The position numbers and the translations under genes are program-made. Positions 1 through 5,528 of a stretch of DNA of 11,186 bases are shown here, piece after piece (position 1 is the stretch's first letter; the number at the start of each line of letters is the position of its first letter). A model generated the notes under the pieces. It had not been told where the DNA came from. It ran no database searches and worked only from the letters and a program-made list of their open reading frames with translations. The stretch is from Candidatus Poseidoniaceae archaeon (lineage in GTDB: Archaea; Thermoplasmatota; Poseidoniia; Poseidoniales; Poseidoniaceae), in NCBI GenBank assembly GCA_022452125.1, contig JAKURJ010000053.1, positions 1-11,186 of the forward strand, given 5' to 3'.

Positions 1-217
1 AAGCAACAATTGCCGCACCAATCAAAAGATAATTCAAAGGGTCGTTGTACTTAGATAAAAATCTCTTCCAACCAGGAACTCTTACTGGATCAGATAACTT
101 ATTTTCTCAATATTTATCTCTACGCTGTAGCACTTCTTTATTTGTCAATCCAGAGCGATTAACCTCTAAGTTAGCTAGAACATCATCAGTTGACTGAGAA
201 AACCATGCTTCATCCAA
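1..217 (-). pseudogene. P-type cation-transporting ATPase, N-terminal fragment with in-frame TGA
   Basis: N-terminus of a P-type cation pump of the Ca2+/H+-ATPase kind (P2/P3 type) that would move an ion across the membrane using ATP. The gene runs off the left edge. From TTG at 217 the protein reads DEAWFSQSTDDVLANLEVNR, then GLTNKEVLQRRDKY, which is the family's cation-ATPase N-terminal domain. A TGA at 109-107 follows, and the same frame continues ENKLSDPVRVPGWKRFLSKY and then NDPLNYLLIGAAIVA, the start of the first membrane helix. The family has Gly at the stop position (KYG-x-N), so GGA to TGA is the simplest change. TTG 217 is chosen because AGGTGG lies six bases upstream; a longer ATG start at 259 would add an odd hydrophobic leader. 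It may be a pseudogene or a base-call error. The family call is firm; ion specificity cannot be told because the catalytic domains lie outside the window. Confidence 0.78.
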
Positions 218-223
218 ATTAGT

Positions 224-229
224 CCACCT
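224..229 (-). promoter_or_regulatory. Shine-Dalgarno site for the P-type ATPase TTG start
   Basis: On the minus strand AGGTGG lies 6 nt upstream of TTG (217-215) and matches the archaeal anti-SD complement (GGAGGTG). It places the start just before the conserved N-terminal domain and favours this TTG over ATG 259 or TTG 301. Confidence 0.55.
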
Positions 230-322
230 TACATTAACGAGTGTAATTATACTTATCATAATGCTGGTGGTTATCCCTTTGGCGAGCGATGTTTTGAACA
301 ATCAGTAATTTTTAGCCGGTCC
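230..322. promoter_or_regulatory. Divergent promoter region between P-type ATPase and OPT transporter
   Basis: About 105 bp separate the two divergent starts (217 and 323). An AT-rich block at 241-266 (TAATTATACTTATCATAATG on the plus strand) is the best candidate for TATA elements; TTATGATA on the minus strand lies at a sensible distance from the ATPase start. The OPT start has no SD, and a T-run occurs at 309-313. The exact elements are inferred, not demonstrated. Confidence 0.35.
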
Positions 323-333
323 ATGTCGGTCCA
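317..333 (+). repeat. Direct repeat CGGTCCA, 10-bp period, at the OPT start codon
   Basis: CGGTCCA occurs at 317-323 and again at 327-333, one helical turn apart, straddling ATG 323. It could be an operator, or simply chance in a short stretch that is GC-rich compared with its surroundings. Confidence 0.4.
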
Positions 334-2374
334 CGGTGAGCCATACATTCCGGCATCGCAGTCGCCGCTGGAACTGACTACTAGAGTGATTGTTGTAGGA
401 ATTCTTTTGGGCATCTTAATGACTGCAGCAAATGCATATCTTGGGTTGTATGCCGGAATGACAGTTTCAGCAAGTATACCTGCTGCAGTTATGTCTATGA
501 TTATTCTTCGCTCATTGTTTAAAGATGTCAGTATTCTGGAAAATAATGCTGTTCAAACAATGGCCAGTGCTGGAGAATCACTTGCTGCAGGAATTATTTT
601 TACAGTCCCTGCGCTTTTGGTGATACCTAATGTTTGGGATGAAATACAATTGGTTGAAACCACCATTATCGCTCTGCTAGGAGGTTTACTTGGAACCATG
701 TTTACAATTGCCCTAAGGAGATTATTCATTGTTGAGGAAGCATTGCCTTATCCAGAAGGAGTTGCATGTAGAGAAGTATTGGTTGCTGGAGAAGAAGGTG
801 GCGAAGGAGCACAGGCGATAATTTACGCACTTGGAATTGGAGCGATATATGGCCTAGTGCAAAAAGGGTTTGAAGCAACAAAACACTCAGTTGAGGCTGC
901 TACATCATTTCTTGGCACCAGAATCTATGCAGGAATGGATCTTTCAGTTGCTCTATTGTCTGTGGGTTTTATTGTAGGTATTAGAATTGCATCGTTTATT
1001 TTCCTTGGTGGTATGATTGGTTTTGGATTACTAGTCCCAATGTATGGGCTGATAAACGGTTGGGGCTCAGCGGGCAGTTCTGTAGAGAGTTTTGACATAA
1101 TTTGGCGACAACAGGTAAGATATGTTGGTGTTGGCGCAATGGTTCTTGGTGGATTGTATACTCTATGGTCCATGCGTAAAACAATAATCACAGGAATTAG
1201 CAAAGCCATCAGAACGAAATCTTCAACAGATGAAGAATTACTTCGAACTGAAATAGATTTACCTATGAATAAGGTTTTCATATTCTGTGGAATTCTAGTA
1301 ATCCTGACAGTTCTGTTTTACTGGAGCAAGACTGGTTCACTAATCTTGGCTCTAGCTGGAGGGTTGTTTTTAGCAGTCACAGCATTTTTCTTTGCAGCAG
1401 TTGCTGGTTATATTGCTGGGGTAGTTGGATCTTCGAATTCTCCTGTTTCAGGAATGACAATTGCAACATTACTATTTACCGTAGTATTGGTATTATTAAT
1501 CGGTGATGGTCTTCTAAATTTAGATACCTCAACTCTAATGTTGGCAACTGTTCTTATCGCCTCAATTGTTGCTTCATAGGCAGCAATTGCAGGAGATGTA
1601 ATGCAGGATCTCAAAACTGGCCACATGGTAGGCGCTACTCCCAGAGTGCAACAAATTGCCGAAATTGTTGGAGTTATCACTGGTGCATTAGTTATTGGTC
1701 CAACATTGAAATTGCTTCACAACGCATTTGGAATTACTCAAACTGCTTGTCTAAGAGAAGCAGAAATTGCATACAGAGATTGTGATAAGGCATTACTTGC
1801 CCCTCAAGCCGAATTAATCGGAGACATAGTTCGAGGTGCATTTGTTGGAGATGTGAACTTACAAATGATTCTCCTTGGCGTGGGTATTGCAATAGTACTA
1901 ATTAGATTAAAAATGCCAGTAATGAGTGTAGCAATCGGAATTTATCTCCCTCTAGGGCTTTCTGTTCCTATAATGCTTGGTGGAGTAATTTCATACTTTG
2001 CATTTAGAAGTGCCCACATTAGAATTGATGGTAAAATACTTGATACTCCTTCCAAAAAAGCGGTTAAAGCAGCGAAAGATGTTGAAAATAGAGGTGTTTT
2101 AATTGGAGCTGGATTTATTGCTGGTGAATCTATTCTTGGAGTATTAGTAGCCGTATTAATTGTCTCCGACTTCCATTTGTACGAATTATTTGGGACTGGA
2201 ACCTTGAATAATTTATTTTCATTAGCATTCTTTGGATGGTTTGTTTTTGTATTCATTTGGCTAGCCACAAGAGCACTTCCGAGTGGGGGTAATTTGCTTA
2301 AAGAAAGTTTAATGATCATAGATGATATATTTACAAAATTTATCGGTATTTTCAAACCCAAATCCAAAACTTAA
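323..2374 (+). pseudogene. OPT-family oligopeptide transporter, interrupted by an in-frame TAG
   Basis: Membrane transporter of the oligopeptide transporter (OPT, COG1297-type) superfamily, expected to import small peptides or metal-peptide complexes, which fits a peptide-eating heterotroph. The full frame is 683 codons, close to the family length, with many hydrophobic segments. Family landmarks are PYIPASQSPLELTTR (residues 7-21), NAYLGLYAGMTVS (37-49), ENNAVQTMASAGESLAAG (73-90), LPYPEG (141-146) and, after the stop, AAIAGDVMQDLKTGHMVGAT (420-439). Codon 419 (1577-1579) is TAG, and the frame is otherwise open to TAA 2372-2374. The family has a small residue there, so TCG (Ser) to TAG is the simplest change. 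As written it gives a 418-residue front part and, from ATG 1601, a 257-residue back part. It could be a recent pseudogene, a base error or, less likely, readthrough or a split protein. The start at 323 is the only one available before the conserved N-terminus. Family call is strong; substrate is unknown. Confidence 0.88.
1591..1603 (+). promoter_or_regulatory. Possible SD-led restart site after the OPT TAG
   Basis: AGGAG (1591-1595) stands 5 nt before ATG 1601 and 11 nt after the TAG at 1577-1579, so a terminating ribosome could restart there and make the 257-residue second part. The same bases encode the conserved Ala-Gly-Asp of the family, so the match may be coincidental. Confidence 0.3.
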
Positions 2375-2376
2375 GG

Positions 2377-2383
2377 TTTTTTT
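2377..2383 (+). terminator. Oligo-T terminator after the OPT gene
   Basis: Seven consecutive T residues begin 2 nt after the OPT stop (TAA 2372-2374). Archaeal transcription commonly ends at such U-runs without a hairpin. It separates the transporter from the transketolase cluster. Confidence 0.45.
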
Positions 2384-2425
2384 CAAAGCAAAAGCATCAA
2401 AGGTCGTCGGCATTGGACAACTTCT

Positions 2426-2429
2426 GAGG
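2426..2429 (+). promoter_or_regulatory. Shine-Dalgarno site for transketolase N subunit
   Basis: GAGG lies 8 nt before ATG 2438, which supports this start over the second ATG at 2444. Confidence 0.4.
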
Positions 2430-2437
2430 CTGGCTAA

Positions 2438-3262
2438 ATGGCTATGGATATTAGTGAAGTAGAAGAATTTGCACGCAAATGCAGGGTAGAAATCGTGAAG
2501 ATGGTGCATAGAGCGCAAGCTGGTCATCCGGGAGGATCACTTTCTGAAATCGATTTAATATCTGCATTATACGCAACCAGGCTGAGGGTTAAACCGGAAA
2601 ACCCAGATTGGAATGACAGAGATAGATTCATTCTTTCAAAGGGGCATGCATCACCAGGTATGTATGCAATCCTTGCTGAGATGGGTTTCATCTCCCATGA
2701 AGACCTCAAATCTTACCGCGTTAAAGGAGGAGTTTGTCAAGGACACGTTGACATGAAGTGGTGCCCTGGTGTTGACTTCTCAGCTGGAAGTTTGGGGATG
2801 GGGTTGTCATTCGGTATGGGGTGCGCTATTGCAGCCAAGTTGGATGGCTCTAACAGAAATGCATACGTGATGGTTGGAGACGGTGAAATCCAGGAAGGAA
2901 GTGTATGGGAAGCTGCAATGGCTGCAACTCATCACGAACTCGGAAACCTGAAATTATTCGTCGATTGTAACGGAATTCAAAACGATGATTTCTGTGAGGC
3001 TCAAATGCGCATGTTCGATATTCCTGCGAAATGGAATGCCTTTGGGTGGGCTGTCAAGGTGATTGATGGTCACGACATGACATCAATTGTTGAAGCAATT
3101 GATTGGATGGATTCGATTCAAGACAAACCTGCTGTTGTAATTGCTAAAACAATCAAAGGAAAGGGAGTTTCATTCATGGAGAATAATCCTGCATTCCATG
3201 GAGCGGCACCATCTGACGAACAATTAGCTCAAGCATTGTCCGAATTGGGGGTTGAAGCATGA
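2438..3262 (+). CDS. Transketolase, N-terminal (TPP-binding) subunit
   Basis: First half of a split transketolase (EC 2.2.1.1), which moves two-carbon ketol units between sugar phosphates in the non-oxidative pentose phosphate pathway, in the cytoplasm. The 274-residue protein holds the pyrophosphate-binding half: AGHPGGSLSEIDLISALY (His30), LSKGHASPGMYA (His70), GVDFSAGSLGMGLSFGMG (111-128) and the thiamine-diphosphate/metal motif GDGEIQEG (147-154) with the downstream Asn at 178 (DCNGIQ). The length is normal for the stand-alone N subunit found in many archaea and some bacteria, whereas single-chain enzymes are about 660 residues. The stop overlaps the next ATG by 4 nt (ATGA, 3259-3262), so the two subunits are translationally coupled and should assemble together. 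No key residue appears missing. A DXS or other thiamine-enzyme role is unlikely given the partner and the transaldolase next door. Confidence 0.95.
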   Translation: MAMDISEVEEFARKCRVEIVKMVHRAQAGHPGGSLSEIDLISALYATRLRVKPENPDWNDRDRFILSKGHASPGMYAILAEMGFISHEDLKSYRVKGGVCQGHVDMKWCPGVDFSAGSLGMGLSFGMGCAIAAKLDGSNRNAYVMVGDGEIQEGSVWEAAMAATHHELGNLKLFVDCNGIQNDDFCEAQMRMFDIPAKWNAFGWAVKVIDGHDMTSIVEAIDWMDSIQDKPAVVIAKTIKGKGVSFMENNPAFHGAAPSDEQLAQALSELGVEA

Positions 3263-4197
3263 GTCGAATGGCTGCTACACGTGATGGATATGGTGATGCG
3301 CTTCTTGCATTATCAGACAATCCAAAGGTTGTTGTTTTAGAAGCCGATTTGGGTAAATCGACTAAATCACTCCATTTCAGGAAAGCACATCCTGAAAGAA
3401 CTGTGTCGTGTGGAATAGGTGAGCAAAACATGTTGCTAGTAGCAGCAGGAATGGCATCTAACGGATACATTCCTTTTGCAAGTACCTTTGCAATATTTAC
3501 TGAAAGAGCGTTCGAACAAATGCGAAATGGTGTTGCAAGGCCAAACCTAGCGGTACACTTGTGTGGTTCACACGGTGGGACTCACACAGGAACTGATGGT
3601 TCCAGTGCCCAATCAATCGAGGATTTGGCAATTTACAGAACACTACCGAATGTTGTAGTAATGCACCCATGTGATGACGTATCCACCAAGGCATTGACTA
3701 TGCAATTGCCAGATTTAGGTAAACCGTCATACATGAGGACTGCAAGAAACAAGACACCTGTGCTTTACGATGGAAAAGAAGATGATATTCAAATCGGCAA
3801 AGGGGTTGTATTGCGTGAGGGTAGTGATGTTGCGATTATTGCTTGCGGAGTACTCGTTCATGAATCCCTTGAAGCTGCTGAAAAATTGAGCGCTGAAGGG
3901 ATTGAGGCAACTGTAGTTGATATGCACACTATCAAACCACTTGACACAGATTTGATCGATGCACTGGCAGAAAAGTGTGGTGCGATTGTTACTGCTGAAG
4001 ACCATTCAGTCATTGGAGGGTTAGGAGGAGCAGTTGCAGAGCATGTAGTCGGTTCAACACCAGTTCCAATAGAAAAAATTGGAGTCCAAGATAGGTTTGG
4101 AGAATCTGCTGGAGCAGAAGAAATGTTAGAGATGATGGGGCTCAAATCCCACCATATCTGCGACGCTGTCAAGAACGTAATCGCGAGGAAGGTTTGA
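3259..4197 (+). CDS. Transketolase, C-terminal (pyrimidine-binding) subunit
   Basis: Second half of the split transketolase. Its 312 residues contain the pyrimidine-binding domain with the conserved SCGIGEQNM (Glu55, which activates thiamine diphosphate across the subunit interface), FASTFAIFTERAFEQMRN (76-93) and HLCGSHGGTHTGTDGSSAQS. A transketolase C-terminal domain follows from about residue 180 (VAIIACGVLVHESLEAAEKL), with AEDHSVIGGLGGAVAEH. ATG 3259 overlaps the stop of the N subunit. GGGGG (3247-3251) lies 7 nt upstream and may act as a weak SD. Met4 is a possible alternative start but would break the neat coupling. The active site needs both polypeptides: the diphosphate is bound by the N subunit, the aminopyrimidine by this one. 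Neighbouring transaldolase completes the pathway core. Confidence 0.95.
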   Translation: MSRMAATRDGYGDALLALSDNPKVVVLEADLGKSTKSLHFRKAHPERTVSCGIGEQNMLLVAAGMASNGYIPFASTFAIFTERAFEQMRNGVARPNLAVHLCGSHGGTHTGTDGSSAQSIEDLAIYRTLPNVVVMHPCDDVSTKALTMQLPDLGKPSYMRTARNKTPVLYDGKEDDIQIGKGVVLREGSDVAIIACGVLVHESLEAAEKLSAEGIEATVVDMHTIKPLDTDLIDALAEKCGAIVTAEDHSVIGGLGGAVAEHVVGSTPVPIEKIGVQDRFGESAGAEEMLEMMGLKSHHICDAVKNVIARKV

Positions 4198-4224
4198 AGC
4201 ACCGCCTTCAACAACACCCTCCTC

Positions 4225-4884
4225 ATGGAGTTCTTCTTAGACACCGCTGATGTTGATGAAATTAGAGAGATTGCCTCGTGGGGCATTCTTGATGGAGTTA
4301 CCACAAATCCATCGCTGATAAAGAAAAGTGGCAGAGATTTCAAAACCGTAGTTGCAGAAATTGCTGCAATTTGTGACGGCCCAATCTCAGCTGAAGTAAC
4401 AGCGCTTGACACTGAAGGAATGGTGGAACAAGGTAGAGCATTGAAAGCAGAACTACCTGATAATGTAATCATCAAAATTCCTTGCACGCCAGAAGGCCTA
4501 GCCGCAACTAAGATTCTGACAGCAGATGGTATCAAGACAAATGTAACCCTGATTTTTTCAGCATCACAAGCATTGATGGCAGCTAAGGCTGGTGCTACAT
4601 ATGTATCGCCTTTTATCGGTCGAATTGACGATACTGGTGCAGACGGCATGGCGTTAATCGCAGAAATCATGGCGACGTGGGAAAATTACGATGTTAGTAC
4701 TAAAGTTCTAGCAGCATCAATTAGGCATCCAACACATGTTTTGGCATGTATGCAACTAGGTGCTCACACAGTAACTATGCCTACAAAAACATTCAGACAA
4801 TTGATGAGTCATCCGCTCACTGACAAAGGACTTGCTGGGTTCATGAAAGACTGGGCCGAGGTCGAAGCAGCCGGTAATGCTTGA
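4225..4884 (+). CDS. tal: Transaldolase, small (TalC/MipB) type
   Basis: Cytoplasmic transaldolase (EC 2.2.1.2) moving a dihydroxyacetone unit between sugar phosphates; it works with the transketolase just upstream. At 219 residues it is a short single-domain TIM barrel, as expected for the TalC/MipB/fructose-6-phosphate-aldolase group. Visible features are the N-terminal FFLDTADVDEIRE, GVTTNPSLI (24-32), the Schiff-base Lys84 in VIIKIPCTPEGLA, TNVTLIFSASQA, YVSPFIGRIDD and AASIRHPTHV. Two positions that separate the activities in this family are of transaldolase type: Glu57 (Gln in E. coli FSA) and Phe130 (Tyr in FSA). ATG 4225 lies 27 nt after the transketolase stop and has no clear SD (the leader is C-rich). 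The stop overlaps a possible TTG at 4881 by 4 nt, but the next gene more likely starts at 4938. Confidence 0.93.
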   Translation: MEFFLDTADVDEIREIASWGILDGVTTNPSLIKKSGRDFKTVVAEIAAICDGPISAEVTALDTEGMVEQGRALKAELPDNVIIKIPCTPEGLAATKILTADGIKTNVTLIFSASQALMAAKAGATYVSPFIGRIDDTGADGMALIAEIMATWENYDVSTKVLAASIRHPTHVLACMQLGAHTVTMPTKTFRQLMSHPLTDKGLAGFMKDWAEVEAAGNA

Positions 4885-4923
4885 AGCGAACGCTTGATAA
4901 TGAGCACCTGCCCACATCGTACC

Positions 4924-4929
4924 GGGAGG
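4924..4929 (+). promoter_or_regulatory. Shine-Dalgarno site for the small membrane protein GTG start
   Basis: GGGAGG lies 8 nt before GTG 4938 and is one of the best SD matches in the window. It decides for GTG 4938 over the upstream TTG at 4881. Confidence 0.65.
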
Positions 4930-4937
4930 CGATTAGC

Positions 4938-5489
4938 GTGAGTGCTCATGATGACAAAGTAAAGCGTCTTCTAGATGGTGAAATTGACGAAGCGGAAATA
5001 GCCGCAGACCCCGTTCTTGCTAGTCTTGCAGAGAGGATTTTCGGTTTGAACATTGAACCAATAACTCCGACCAAACCTAGCCAGCAACCTACTGGTCCAG
5101 AAGTCGAAGTTGTCGCTGCAAAAACTAGCCACGACCCGATGATCGAAGTTATCCCTGGTGCAGCACCTGCTGCTCCAATGCCATTGCCAGACTTACCAAC
5201 TATTCCTAAAGCTGGAGAAATCAAAAAGAAAGGGGGTTTCCTCAAAATTTTCGGATTAACCTCTCTATTGGTTGCTGTTGCAAACATCTTCGGATTATTC
5301 GGATTCCTTAATTCGCAATGTACTGCTGAAAAATGTACGGCAGAGGCTACAAGGATCAACTGGGCTGGAATTCATGAAATTAATAACGAACTCGGTTGGT
5401 CGATGCCTTTCCCAGAAATGGGCATCCCAGACTACGTTGCTGTGGCTTGTAGCATTCTTGTTTTAATTGTGGCTTTCCGTAGGAAATAA
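4938..5489 (+). CDS. Two-helix membrane protein of unknown function
   Basis: I do not recognise this 183-residue protein. Residues 1-35 (from SAHDDKVKRLLDGEIDEAEI) form an acidic, probably helical segment. A Pro/Ala-rich low-complexity linker follows (about 40-92). A KKK (96-98) precedes a first membrane helix at about 101-124 (FLKIFGLTSLLVAVANIFGL). Then comes a loop of about 40 residues with Cys128 and Cys133 inside a small duplication, CTAEKCTAEA, followed by a second helix at about 166-181 ending in RRK. The positive-inside rule puts both ends in the cytoplasm and the Cys pair outside, where a disulfide is possible. The open frame extends back to TTG 4881, overlapping the transaldolase stop, but GGGAGG just upstream of GTG 4938 argues for the shorter form. 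Its place between transaldolase and proS suggests co-transcription, not a shared function. Confidence 0.75.
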   Translation: MSAHDDKVKRLLDGEIDEAEIAADPVLASLAERIFGLNIEPITPTKPSQQPTGPEVEVVAAKTSHDPMIEVIPGAAPAAPMPLPDLPTIPKAGEIKKKGGFLKIFGLTSLLVAVANIFGLFGFLNSQCTAEKCTAEATRINWAGIHEINNELGWSMPFPEMGIPDYVAVACSILVLIVAFRRK

Positions 5490-5516
5490 TGCGGCAATTT
5501 GATGAATAATTGATTT

Positions 5517-5520
5517 GGAG
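5517..5520 (+). promoter_or_regulatory. proS: Shine-Dalgarno site for proS
   Basis: GGAG lies 8 nt before ATG 5529. It overlaps the alternative GTG at 5520, which it therefore argues against. Confidence 0.5.
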
Positions 5521-5528
5521 TGTTGATT

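Noticed and set aside
107..109. TGA in the P-type ATPase as a selenocysteine codon
   Set aside because: The family has Gly here, not Cys; I see no SECIS-like element, and TGA ends five other genes in the window.
925..1281. Minus-strand open frame inside the OPT gene
   Set aside because: It is a shadow of the conserved transporter frame, with no SD and no domain.
3858..4670. Long minus-strand open frame (270 codons) opposite transketolase C and transaldolase
   Set aside because: It is antisense to two well-supported enzymes, its translation is Ser/Ile/Pro-rich low-quality sequence with no motif, and it spans both genes and their spacer.
5272..5466. Small plus-strand frame within the two-helix membrane protein
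   Set aside because: It is out of frame with the SD-backed gene and has no start signal of its own.
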